Assembly (NCBI GenBank): GCA_902806565.1
Contig: CADCXA010000044.1
Location: 310,001 to 374,000 of the forward strand
DNA: 64,000 nucleotides
Direction: 5' to 3'
Origin: Hypoxylon rubiginosum
Taxonomy: Eukaryota; Ascomycota; Sordariomycetes; Xylariales; Hypoxylaceae
Part shown: positions 1-13,124 of the stretch, one piece after another
How the letters are laid out: each line of letters begins with the position of its first letter
How positions within the stretch are numbered: position 1 is the first letter of the stretch
The notes under the pieces: generated by a model
Told to the model about the DNA's origin: nothing
What the model saw: the letters and a program-made list of their open reading frames with translations, nothing else
The model's database searches: none
Made by a program: the position numbers and the translations under genes

Positions 1-3000
1 TAATAACTTTTAAAATAAAATTATTTATTATATTTTTTATACTTTTATTATAAAGAATAATTAAATTTTATTAAATATTATAAAACCTAGTTATATAATA
101 ATAAACTTTTATAGATAAATATTTATAATATTAATATTATAAATAAATAATATAACTTTTATAACACGTTTTATTAGTTTAATAAATACTTTAAAAAAAG
201 AATAAAAAAAAATAAAACTTTTATATTTTATTATAAAAATAAAAATATATAACTAATAAAAATCTATAAATTTCCTAAGTTTTTATAATTATTATTAATT
301 AACTTTAACTTAAAAACTTAAAAGTTTTAAAAAAATATCTAGTAATTTAATTTTACTTTTTTTTTATATTTATTTTATATAAGTTTATTAATTATAATAT
401 TAATAGTTTAAGTCCTAGTTATTTTTAAATTTAAAAAATTTTATATTATATAATTAGCTTTTTAAAAACAATATAAAATAAATAGCTTAAATATATTTAA
501 TTATATTTTTATAATTTATAATTAATTATTTAATATTAATTTATTATTAATAATAATAACTTAAATTTAAATATTTTAATATAACTTTTTAAAAAGATTT
601 ATATAAATAATTTATATATTAAGAAATATATTATAACTTAAAAACAAATATAAAAAGCTATAAATAATTTAAAAAACTTAAATATAAATAGTTTTATAAT
701 TTAGTTTATATTAAAATTTAATTTAAATATAATTCTTAAAAAAAATATAAATTAATAATATAAAAACCTTTTAAAAACTAAAAATATTATTAATATTATT
801 TTAAACGTTATAAAAAAAAATTAATAGTAAAAAAAAATTATATTAATTAAATAAGCCACTATAAAAAAAACATTATTTTTTTATATATATATTTTTATAA
901 GTTATTTAATATATATACCGCTTATTTATATATTAATATAATTATATAAAAAAACTAACTATAATTTAAATATATAACTTTATAATAAAAATTATAAAAA
1001 AAAAAATTTATTTTTATAATAATATTTTTAATATTATTTATATAATTATAAATAAAAAGTATTAATTTTATTTATATTTAATTAACTTTTTTAATAATAT
1101 TTAATTAATATTTAAATTATTATAAAATAAGTTACTTTAAAATAATTAAAATATAAATAAAATAATTTATAAAAAACTTTTTAAAGTGGTTTTTATAACG
1201 TTATTTTAATTAAAAATATTAATTTAATTAATATTAATTATAATATATATTTATTATTTTTATTTACTAATAATAAAAAATTTATATTTTATTATTATTA
1301 AGATTTAATAATTATTATTTATTATTTAAATTAACTAACTTTTTTTATTACTTTTATTATTAATTTAAATTAACTAAAAATAAAAAATAAGCTTTTTTTA
1401 AATTAAATTATAAATAATTAACTTAATATTAATTTCTATGTTTTTAATTAAAAATAAAAAGTACTTTTAAATAATATTATAAAAAAAAACTATTTTAATA
1501 AATACTATGGTATAGTTTAAACAATTAAATATTAAAAAAAAAACTTGTTTTATATATATTACTTAATTTTTTTATTATTATTAAACCGTGATTAATTTAT
1601 AAAACTTACGAATATTAACTACGTTATATAAATTAAAATTCTAAAAATTAATATTAATTTAAACGGTATTTTATAATAAATAATATTATTTAATATAATA
1701 TATAGATTTTACGGCGTGGTAAATTTAAAGTTATTTTATATAATTAAAAACTATTATTTTAAAAACTTTTTAAAGTTATTTTATTTTAAAATTATAATTA
1801 AATTAAATAAATATTTAATATATAAATAAAAATTATATATTAAGATTTTAAGTTATTTAAAACTAATAAAATAAAATAATAATTAAATAATGTTATATAA
1901 TTTTTTTTTTAGCTAGAAATATTAAATATATATTAATATTAAAATTTATATTATTATAAAAACAATTAAATATATTTATAAATATATCTATAAAAATAAT
2001 AATTAAATTATAACTTATTTACATTAAAAAAAAACGTTATTATAATAAAATTAAAATTAAAATTAATTTTATAATAAAATTAATAAATATTTATATAATT
2101 ATTTTATTAAATTATATAAATTAATATATTATTTTTTAGAATTTTTAATTTATAGTATATATTTATTTGTTTAACTTTTAGCTGTTTATTTAAAAACAAA
2201 AATAAGGTAAAATATTATATTAAAAATAACCTTAAATTAATAATAAAAACTTTAAAATAAAATTATATAATTTTTATAATATGGTTTAAATATAATAAAA
2301 TCTATAAAAATAATTAAAATATCTTATATTAAAACTTTCTATATTTATTTTAATAATATATAAAAAAAAAATAAATAAAATATAAATAAAAAATAATAAA
2401 AAAGTTTAATTAAATATATTTTATTTATTTAAAAGTTAATAAAAGATTTTATTTATAAATACTTTTTATTTTAATTCTTAAAGTTAAAAGTTAATTTAAT
2501 TTAATAAAATATAATAATATTTAATACTTAATATTTTAAAACATTTATTAAACTTAAGGCTTTTTAAAAAATAATAACTATTAAAAGAATTTTTTTAAAA
2601 AAATATAAATATCTTTAACTAACGGTTAATTAAAAACCGTTTTTATATACGCTTTATAAAAAAGCGATATTTAAAATCTAATTTATATTTAAAATAAATT
2701 TTAAAAGTTTATATATAATAATTTAATATAAATATTTAATAAAATATAAAGTTTATTTAATTTAATTAAAACTATTTATTTAAATTATAATTTATATTTA
2801 ATTAAAATAACTATTATAAGTTTAAAAAATTAAAATAAAATAAACCTTTTTTTATTTTAATTTAATTAAAAAAAGGTTTATATTAATCGCTTATTTAAAA
2901 AAAAGTTAAATTATAATTATAATATTAAAATAAACTTATATAATAAAACGCTTTTAATATTAAATAATAATTAATATGTTATATATAATATTATTATAAT

Positions 3001-6000
3001 AATTATTAAATAAACTTTTTTTTTTATATATTTTTATTTATAAAACTTAGTTAAAACTAAGAAAACCTTTTTATATTTAATATTTTATTATTATTATTAA
3101 TTAAAAAAAAAAGTTATATTATATATAATTTTATTTAATATTATAACGCTTTTATTACCTAGTAAAAAAACCACTTATTTATAATTTAAAATTTTTATTA
3201 TTTTAAATAATAATTTAATATATAATATTTAAAAGAAATTAATAAAAGTAAATTTTTTTTAATAAATGTTATTAATTATTTAAGATAAAGTTATTATATA
3301 ATATAAATATATGTTTAAAATAGTTTATAAAATATTATATAATATATAAAAAAATTAATTTTTATTTAATAAAATGTTTATTTTATTTAAAAAAAACTTT
3401 ATATAAATTTTACTTATAATTAAAAAAGGATTAAAACTATAAATTATTAACATTTATTTATAAAATTTATTTTTATAACTTAAGTTTTAAAAACTATATT
3501 TAATAAAAAATATAAAAGTTTAATAAAATAATATAAAAAATATAAAGTTTTTATAATAACTTTAAATAATTTTTTTGTAACTTTAAAACCAATAAATTAA
3601 TATTATTATTTAATATAATAAAAACGTTTAATAATATTAAAAATTTTTATAATTATATTTATTTAAAAAAAGTTTTAAATAATATATTATATAATTTAAA
3701 CACTTTTATTTTTAAGTTTATTTTATTTATATATAATATATTTATATAAAAAATTAATAACGATTTGTTATTTAATATTTTTAAGGAGAAATAAAAATAT
3801 TTTTTAATAGATAAATTTATTAAAACAAATAATTAATAAGCTAAAAAAACACCAATTAAAATAGTTTAAGTTTTATAACTAAGAAAAATACCACCGGTTA
3901 AACTAAAATTAAAAGTTGGTTTTTTTATTATAATATTATATAATTTAAATTTTAATTAAAACTTTTATAATAACATTTAAATAATTATAACTTAATTTAA
4001 TAAATATAATATAAAAGTTAAAATTCTTAGTAAATTATTTAATAAAATAAAATACATTTTATTAAAAGTTAAATTAATTTAAAATAATAAAAACCAGTTA
4101 TTTATATAATTTAAATAATAGTTTTTAATATTAGTTTATTTTATTATAATTATAAACAAGTTATAAAAATAATTTTTTAATATAATTAATATTAATTAAA
4201 AGATTTTTATGTTTATATATAAGAAATTTTATATAATTATATTAAAAGTTAAGTTTATTTAAAAATTAAAAATCTTAAAAACACTAGGAGTAAAATTTAA
4301 TAAATTATTAAATATTATATATTTTAAAGTTTTATAAAAATTAATAAATAATTAAAAGAAAATACTATAAATAATATTATATTTAATATATATATAAAAC
4401 ACTTTTAATTAATTACTTAACTTATTTTTACTTTTTAAAATAAAAAATCTTATTATATTTTAATTATTTTATTTCTTTTATTATATTAAACAATTAAAAT
4501 AATAAACTATAAATTATTTTAATTATTTTAAATAAATAAATATTAATTAGTTTTTATTTTATTATAAGTTTTACACTTTTTTTAACTGTTAATAATAAAA
4601 AGTTATATTAAAAAGAAATTAAAATTAATATAAAAACGTTAATTAATATATTATTTATTTTAATATATTTATTAATAGTTACTAAAAAAGTTAATTATTA
4701 TTATTTAAATTTATTAATATTTATATATTATATATTAAATTAATAAAAGTATTTACTTTTAATATTATTATAATAATAACTAGTATATATATTATTAAAA
4801 TAATTAAATAAAATAATATAATATTAAAATTTATTATTATTTATTTTATAATTAATATAACTTTATTTTAAAGATAAAATAATATTATATATTTATATAT
4901 AAGTAACTAATAATAATTAAAACTTTTAAGTTAACTAAAAAAAATTAATATAAATTTATTTTTATAGTTAGTAATTAGTATTTTATTTAATTTAATTTTT
5001 TTATAATAATAAACCTAGTTTTTATATTATATATTTAATAAAAAGATTTATTTAATAATAAGCTATTAAATTATTAATAAAATATTTATTTAAAAAAATA
5101 ATAAGGTTTAATATATATATAAATTATTAAACATTAAAGTTATAATATTACTTATTTTTATTTTTTTAATTTTAATTAAAACTTATTATATATATTTAAT
5201 TAAATTTTTATTATTTTTTAATATAAAATAATTGTTATTTTTATTAATATAATAAAAAATCTCGGGCGTATAAAATAAAATTAAAAAATAATTTAACTTA
5301 TTTTAATTTAAAACTAATATTTATTTTTAATTAAATTTAAAAAAGTTAAAACGATTTATATTATAAAATAATAAATTTAATAAATAAAAACCAGTATATT
5401 AATTATTATTATTTTAACTTATAAAATTATAAAACCGCTTTTTTAACTTAATAATAACAATTATTATAAATATTATTTTTATAATATAAAAAAGTTAAAA
5501 TAAAACTAAAAGGTTTTTTAAAGTTAATAAAATTTTTTAAAAAATATTTTTTATAAACTAAAAAAAGATTTTATAAACCGTGTAAACTTAAATAATATTA
5601 ATTAAAAATAATTATAAAAGTTTATAAAATTTAAAAGTTTAAACTAAATAATTATTTAAATTAAATAAATAAAAAAAATACTAAATAATTTAAAATTAAT
5701 ATTATATAAATCATATTTTAATAACAATTTAAAAAAATATATAATAATTAAATATACGTTATATATTAAAAATAAGTTAATTTAAAATATATATAAAATA
5801 ATAAAAAAAATAAAAATTTTAAATAAGTTATAACTATAAAACTAATTAACGTTAAAAATAAACTTTAAATAAATAAAAATTATTTAATTAAATATTTTTA
5901 ACTTTATATTATAAAGTTATAATATAAAAAAAAAATTTATATTTTAAAAATATAAAAGAATATTAATTTAAAATTTTTATTAAACAATATATAAAATAAT

Positions 6001-6550
6001 AAATTATTTTATTAAATTATTTTCCCTTTATTTATATATATATATTTTATAAAATATTATCCTTATAAAAATATCTACTTAAAAAATATTATAAATTATA
6101 TATATAAAAAAATAATATATAAAAAAAAATCTAACTTTTTTAATTATAATATATTAAAAAAAACCTAATTTTTTATAAATAAAATATTAAAAAAAATTAA
6201 ATTTTTTAATAAATATAATTATTATAAACACACTTAAAAACAACTTTATAATTAACCTTAAAATTAATATTAATAAAAAACTTAATATTAATAAAAAACC
6301 TGGTATTAATAAAAGTTATATAAAAAATAATTAAAATAAAATAATTTTTATAATAATTTAAATTTTAATTATTATTATTTATTAAATTAAATATAAATAT
6401 AAATAACTTTAAAATAAAATTAAAATTAACAAATAAATAAAATAATATAAATTTAATTTTAATATTTAAATATAAAAAATTAAATTTAACTTTTTCCTTT
6501 TAATTAAGCTAAAAGTTATTATTTAAATCGCTAAAAAAAAAAAAGTTAAA

Positions 6551-6617
6551 ATTATTATTATTATTATTATTATTATCGTTATTATTATTTTTATTATTAT
6601 TATTATTATTGTTATTA
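6551..6617. repeat. ATT/TTA trinucleotide microsatellite
   Basis: A nearly uninterrupted ATT run, broken by single CG, TTT and G interruptions, inside the large AT-rich block. It lies about 160 bp before a 24-bp tandem array. No function is implied. Confidence 0.8.
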
Positions 6618-6778
6618 ATAGGTTTAAATTACTTAATATATATTAAAAACATTAATTTTTTATAACGATATTTTTAAAAAAAATATTTAAAATTATTATT
6701 ATTACTAAGTTTTATTTATTTAATATATATTAAATAAACTAAACGCTTATTTAAATATTTAATATTATTTTTTTTTTT

Positions 6779-6898
6779 AGTTTTATTTATATCCTTTTTT
6801 TTAGTTTCGTTTATATCCTTTTTTTTAATTTTATTTATATTTCTTTTTTTAGTTTTATTTATATTTTTTTCTTTAATTTTACCTATATTTTACAAGAT
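6779..6898. repeat. 24-bp tandem repeat array, about five copies
   Basis: The unit reads AGTTTTATTTATATCC followed by a T run. It recurs with an exact 24-bp period: units start at 6779, 6803, 6827, 6851 and 6875. Copies differ by C/T and G/A changes (AGTTTC versus AGTTTT, AG versus AA, CC versus TT), all of the transition type RIP produces. The fifth copy decays into flanking sequence. Confidence 0.85.
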
Positions 6899-8856
6899 TT
6901 TATTAATATTACATTTCTAATTAACTTTTTTAATATTAATAATTTTTACCTTAAAATTAAAAAATTATTTTATTATTATTATTTACTATGTAAATTATTT
7001 ATTATAAAAGCCTTTATATTTAAAAAAAATAATAAAATATTTTTAATAAAAAATATTATTATTAAACATTTTAATTATTTTTTTAATAAATAAAACCTAA
7101 ATAAAACAAATAAATAAAAGTTTAATTAAAATATAAAAAATTAAATAAAAAAGATAATTATAAAATAATATATATATCTTAATATTTATATTATAATATT
7201 TAATTAGTAACTAAAAAATATATAATATTAAATAAAGTTTATTTTTTTATTTAAAATTTAATTTTAAATAAATAATAATATAATTCTTATTTTAAATATA
7301 ATAAAAATCTTAATAAAAAAATATATAATTAAAAAAGAAAATATAAATAACATTTAATAAATCTTTTATAAAATATATATATATTTAATTAACTAATAAC
7401 TAAAAATTTATAATTTTAAATATAATATAATTGTTTTTTAACTTTATTAATTATAATATAAAAATATAATAACTATAATTAAAATTAAGTTTAAAATTAA
7501 TATAATTAAATGGGTTATTAATATATATATTTTTTATTACTTAAATATATTTTTATAAAAAAAAAACCAATACTTTTAAAAAGAAATTACTAAATATAAT
7601 ATATTAATTATAATAAAAATAATTAATATAAATATATATATATAATATTTAAAATTAATTATAATATTTAAATATATAATTTATATTTATATAACTTTTA
7701 TAAAAAATATAAAAATAATAAGTCCCGGTATTAATTAAACTATTTTAAAATATTAGTAAATAAAAAACAATTTAATTAATAAATAAAAAAAAATATAATT
7801 TTTATATATTTTTAATATTATTTTAAATATTTTTAATAATAATTATATAAACTTTATAAAATAATAAATAATAAAGTTTATTATTATTAATAATATATAA
7901 AATAATTAATATATATAATAAATTATACTTAAAATAAAAAATATAAATAACTTTTTAAATTTAGTTAAACATATTGTTATTATTATTAAAAAGCATAGTA
8001 ACTATAAATTTTTCTTTTAAATTTATTTTATATTTTATATTAATAAAAAATATATTAATAAAAAATAAATATTAAAATAAAAAATAAAAAATCAAGGTAA
8101 TATTAAAAAATACTTATTTATATATTATATAACTTATTTATATATATAAATAAATAATAAATTATTAAGATTTTAAATTTTAAAATAACTTATTATTTAA
8201 ATATTTAAATAACTTATATAAATAAATTTTTATAACTTTATTTATATTATAATAAATATAACTTTTTATTATTTATATATATTTAAATTTATATATATTA
8301 CGTTTATATATTTAAAAATAAATAATATTAATAAATTATATTATTTAATTTATAAGTTACTATTATATAATTTATATATATAATTATAATATAAATTTAA
8401 TATATATTATTTAAAATATCTAAAAATAAAACTATTATTTAATTTTAATTTTTTAAATTATTTTAATATAATTTTTAATATTAACTATAAAATAATTTAT
8501 ATTATTTATATTATTATTATTAATAACTACTGGTATTTAATAATAAAAGAAAAATTAATATATTATAAATATATAAAAATAAATATAATTTTTATATTTT
8601 AAAAACCTTTAAAAGCAAATTATTTATTATATTTAATTATAAGATTTTATTATTTAATAATTATTAATAAATTTAATTAATAAATAATATTAAATATTTT
8701 TTTATTATAATATTATAATAATTATTTAAATTTATTAATAAAATAATATTAATAAATAACTATATTTTTTATTTAAATTTTAATTAATAAATAATATTTA
8801 TTATTTTATTTTTATTATAAATAAAAATAATAAACTTAAAATATAAATATAATAAA

Positions 8857-8946
8857 TTAACTATAAATAAGTTAATTTTAAATAAGTTAATTTTAAATAA
8901 GTTAACTTTAAATAAACTAACTTTAAATAAATTAACCTTAAATAAT
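8857..8946. repeat. 15-bp tandem repeat array, about six copies
   Basis: The unit TTAATTTTAAATAAG repeats six times at a 15-bp period. Variants are mostly C/T or G/A transitions (TTAACT, CTAACT, TTAACC and a terminal AAA or AAT). It is a second short minisatellite inside the AT-rich block. Confidence 0.8.
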
Positions 8947-10330
8947 AAAAAAATATTTTTATAGGTTTTAATTATTAAAATTATAATAAACTTAAAAAAA
9001 TTAATAAATAATTATAACTTTTTAATTAAAACTTATTATTTTATAAAAGCGTTAATTAAAATTAAAATAACTTATATTATATTAAAAATATATTTAACTT
9101 AATTTAATAATTATTATATATAAAATTTTATAATTTTATTTTTAAATATAAATAACTTTTTTAATAATAATAAAAATTAAATAATAATTTAAAATAATAT
9201 TTATTATTTATTTAATTATAATTATATAATTATAATATTAAAAAAAAATAAAAAAAAAATAATAAATTAAATAAATTATATATATTATAAATTTATATAT
9301 TAAATTTATTAAAACTTTTTATTAATAAAAACTTATTATATTTAAATTTTTATTATAATATTAAATATTATTTTATTTTAAAAATATTTTTTTAATATAT
9401 ATTTATATATTTTACTTAAAGTTTAATATATAATAAAATAACCTTATTACTTAAAAATAAAAAAGTAATAAAAAATTAAAAATTTAATTTATTATTAATA
9501 AAACTTTAAAAAAATAAACATTATAAATAAAAACTATTAAAAACCTTAATTAAAATATATAAACTATAAATAAAAATACTAAAAATAAATAATTAAAAGA
9601 AAAAAAAAATAAAATAAAAACTAGTAATTAAAAAACTTAAAATTAAAAAACTTAAAATTAAAAAATTAATAATTAAAAAATAATTATAAATATTATCTTT
9701 TAATTTTAAAAAAAACTTTTTAAATTTAAATTTAAAATCTAATAATAATAATTTTAATATTTATTATTAATACTATAAAAAAGCCTTTATTATATAAAAA
9801 CAAAATAAATTAAAACTAATAATTAATAATAATAATTATAAAAAAAAATCTAAAACTAATAAAAAGTTAAAAATAAAACATATAAAATTAATATTAATTT
9901 TAATTTATATTAAAACTAAATAATTTAAGTTTATATTTAATAATATTATATTTAAATTAAATATTAATTTAATTTTATTATTTAATAATTTTATTAATAA
10001 TAATAATAACATTTAAATTAATAATAAATAAAACTTTAATAAATATAAATATAATAATATTTTAATAATTAAAAAAAATAAAAATTACTAATTAAAAAAT
10101 TTCTAAAAAAAAAAATAATAAAATTTAAATAAAAGTTTAAAAAAAATAAATATAAATATAAGTATAAAATATAAAGTATAAATAAAATAATTAATATAAA
10201 TATATTAATTAAAAAAAAATAATATAAATTAATAAAAAATTCTAATAAAAAATAATAAATTTAATAATTAAATATTAATTTCATAATTTTCATTTCATAT
10301 TTTTATAGATAAATTCTAATTAATTTAAAT

Positions 10331-11218
10331 TACACAAAGTTAATATGGTGTAATAATGAAATACTTATATAATCTATAAAAAAAACCTATAGCTTCCCTC
10401 CCGGCTGTGCTTGCACGGCCGGGTTGCGCAGCTAGTGCTATGTAAGCATCATTTGTACGCAAAAAGAGAAGACTCTAATTTTTAATGTTAATTTACGAAA
10501 AGTCACCTGTCGTTTAACATCAAACACAGTTAGCAATCCGTAAATGAGTCACTGTAAAGTTTAGAGAACTCATTGATAGAAATTTCTACTCAATCGTATA
10601 TCAAAGCCATCAATGCTCGTCAAGTGTCATAATATAAATTAGGCAGACTTAAAAGATGCTCTCGAAAGGATAAGAAATGAGAATACAAAAGGACGGAAAG
10701 GGGCTTCTCTTCTATTTGAAAAGCATGCCGTCGCTAAGACTTTTTCAACTCATGGCAATTTCGCAAGTCTCGACTAAGGTCCTAGAGGTGCACCCTTTCA
10801 AACCATATACCTCTACAGTTAGCTACATATTGCTCATTTCTCTTATCCTTTGGTGATTTGCGAGTTCCTAGGTACCTAACGTATGTAAGTGCACTCCCTG
10901 GTTTCCTTAATACTGAAATTGCTGATCTTCCTAGCTTGATGGACATCTAGTAAGGGTCACGAGGATAGACAGTCGACGCAACAAATAATGTGTTTCAATT
11001 CTCCATTCAATCCCGTAGAGTTGGGCTACGAATAACGAGTAAATAGCAATTCCAACTGTGGCAAGATGCGAACCCCCGAAACGCAGCGCCGCCCGAGTCT
11101 CCAAACTTTCATGCGCCCATGTACGTACTACACTAGATCGAAGAAAGAAAAAAGCACAGTCCAGATATATATATATACACACAAACGTATCGTACTTTTA
11201 GATATCTCTCCCTCTCTC
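10331..11218. other. Transition from AT-rich block to unique sequence; no gene seen
   Basis: Base composition becomes normal within about 60 bp. An imperfect palindrome at 10400-10423 (stem CCCGGC/GCCGGG with an inner TGTGC/GCACG pairing and one mismatch) sits just past the boundary. Short ORFs on the minus strand (10931-11182 and the 3' part of 11133-11906) look non-coding or are shadows of the dehydrogenase gene. The region probably contains the 3' UTR and terminator of that gene. Confidence 0.55.
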
Positions 11219-13124
11219 TCATAGCTTCATGCCCGTCATTTTGGCGACCTTTAAGCTCTGCTTTATGCTGAGGTCGAGCATGATCTCCTCGGAGCCGCCG
11301 GGGATGGCGTAGGCGCGCACGTCCCGGTACAGGCGCTCGACCTTGGCGCCCTGGCCGCCGCGCGAGTAGCTGAGGCCGCCGAAGATCTGGCTGGCCTCGC
11401 GGGCGCAGAACTCGAAGGTGAGGGTGCTCTGGGCCTTCAGGCCGGCGATGGGCCCGCCGAGCCGCAGCATGGCCTCGGTCTCGCCCATCTTCTCGCACTG
11501 GTAGATGAGGTTCTCGAGCCAGTTGTACGACGCCTCGATCTGCCGCGCCATGTGCGCCAGCTTCATCCGGATCACCGGGTGCTCGATCAGCTTCTTGCCG
11601 AACGTCCGCCGCTTGTTGGCGTATTTCACCGACTCCTCGTAGCACACACGGGAGAACCGCAGGCATTGGATGATGATGCCCATGCGCTCGTGGTTGAAGT
11701 TGGTCATGATGACTGCATTCGAGGTTAGTTATTGGGATTGAATACTCGTGAGTAATGAGGAGGATAGGTAGATAACTTACCCTTGAAGCCCTGGTTCTCC
11801 TTGCCCAGCAGGTTCTCGACGGGGACCTTGACGTCCTCGAAAGTGATGTACGTCGTGCCGGATGACCACACACCCTGGCAGTCCATGCGCCTCGTGCTAA
11901 CGCCACCGAAGTCGCGCTCGATAAGGAGCAAGGAAACGCCGTTCATGCCCTCGCCACCTGTCCGCACGGCCGTCGTGAAGTAGTCGCACCAGATACCGTT
12001 CGTGATCCACTTCTTCTCGCCGTTGACGATGTAGTGCTTGCCATCTTCGCTGAGCTTGGCCTCGCAGGTCAAGTTGGCGACGTCGCTTCCGGCATCAGGC
12101 TCCGTGATGGCCAGGCAGATTCTCTTCTCGCCCGACAGGAGGCTAGGCATGATTCGGTCCTTGAGGGCCTTCTTGCCGAACTTGATCAGCGGCGGGCCGC
12201 CGATGCCGAAACCGCCAATCATGTTCCAGACGAACCCGCCGGATCCGACGCGCGACAGCTCGTCCGTGATGATCATCTCGTGGAACAGATCCCATTGCTC
12301 CGGAGGCACCGACTTGATCACGTTCTTGACATATTCTTTCGGGTAGTTTACGCCCAACAGACCTGCGAGGTAACCGCGGCGGCCGGCTTCGAGGAAGATC
12401 TCCCGCGGCACCTCTTTCTTCTCATCCCATTCTGTAACGTTTGGCTCAATCTCGCTTTCGACCCATTGGCGAACTTCGGCTCGGAGGGCGGCGTGGGATT
12501 CGTTGAAGTAGGCAGAGTGGAACTGTAAACCAACAATTAGCAAAGATAATGGAAATAGTGAGCAAGTTGCAGGTAGAGACATACACCTTGGTACCAGCTG
12601 GGGTCCGCGAACGGGATCAATGAGCCGTATGGTTCCAGCGCTTCGGCCTCCTCTGTTTGCGCAGTAGGGGTAGCAACAGCCTTTTTCGTCTCTTTCGTCG
12701 GCTCGGGTGCAGCGTACGTCGGGGACGGCTTGGGCGCGGGTTCGGTTTTGGGCTTGGAATCTAGTGAGCCGATCTGCAGCGATGGCTTGTACTTCTTAAG
12801 AATGCCTTCATTGTGGTATTTCCAGAACTGCTTGGACGCGTCTTTTCCGGCGACTCGGGTCAAAATCTTCTTTCCACCTATATAATAGCACGGCTACGGT
12901 TAGTTATTTTTAAAACTAATCCATTTCTTAAGACGAGATTTGCGCCAAAGTCAAATTGTGCGGGTGAGGAAGATGAGACGATCTTGAATGTGCAAAGTGG
13001 CAGACATACCAGGATGTTCTTCTTGGAACTTGGTCAGGTCGTAGACATCGTCATCGACAACGATCCAAAGAGAATCGCCCTTGTTATGCGACGCGACGTC
13101 GCTCTTAGAGAAGGTCTTCGACAT
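11219..13124 (-). CDS. Cytochrome b5 / acyl-CoA dehydrogenase fusion protein
   Basis: Four exons on the minus strand (13124-13010, 12877-12585, 12522-11781, 11712-11219) give about 547 aa. The first about 90 residues form a cytochrome b5-like haem domain with the HPGG haem-ligand motif, which is split across intron 1, and a second candidate His in YHNEG. A Pro/Ala/Lys/Glu-rich linker of about 65 residues follows. The rest is an acyl-CoA dehydrogenase: N-terminal helices, the FAD-contacting LAITEPDAGSDVANL segment, KKWITNG, and the C-terminal helical domain with YANKRRTFGKKL and PGGSEEIMLDL. Such enzymes oxidise acyl-CoA at the alpha-beta bond using FAD. The fused b5 suggests a built-in electron acceptor, which is an inference. 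The C-terminus MKL is not a canonical PTS1. Start chosen as the first Met before the b5 fold. Chain length of the acyl substrate cannot be told. Confidence 0.9.

Larger units (their letters stand above)
1..10330. repeat. Extreme AT-rich, ORF-free block (probable RIP-degraded repeats)
   Basis: About 10.3 kb made almost only of A and T, with isolated C or G bases, runs of TA/TTA/AAT and no open reading frame of useful length on either strand. This is the appearance of repeats heavily hit by repeat-induced point mutation, which turns C into T on both strands of duplicated DNA in many Pezizomycotina. Nothing inside is still recognisable as a transposase or reverse transcriptase. The right limit is sharp: normal base composition starts at about 10380-10400. 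It could be a pericentromeric, subtelomeric or interstitial AT isochore, and the window does not show which. RIP is an inference from composition; no dinucleotide index was calculated. Confidence 0.85.

Noticed and set aside
1..10330. Mitochondrial DNA insertion as the source of the AT-rich block
   Set aside because: No mitochondrial gene, tRNA or rRNA text is recognisable, and G+C is lower than expected for fungal mitochondrial coding DNA. RIP explains it better.
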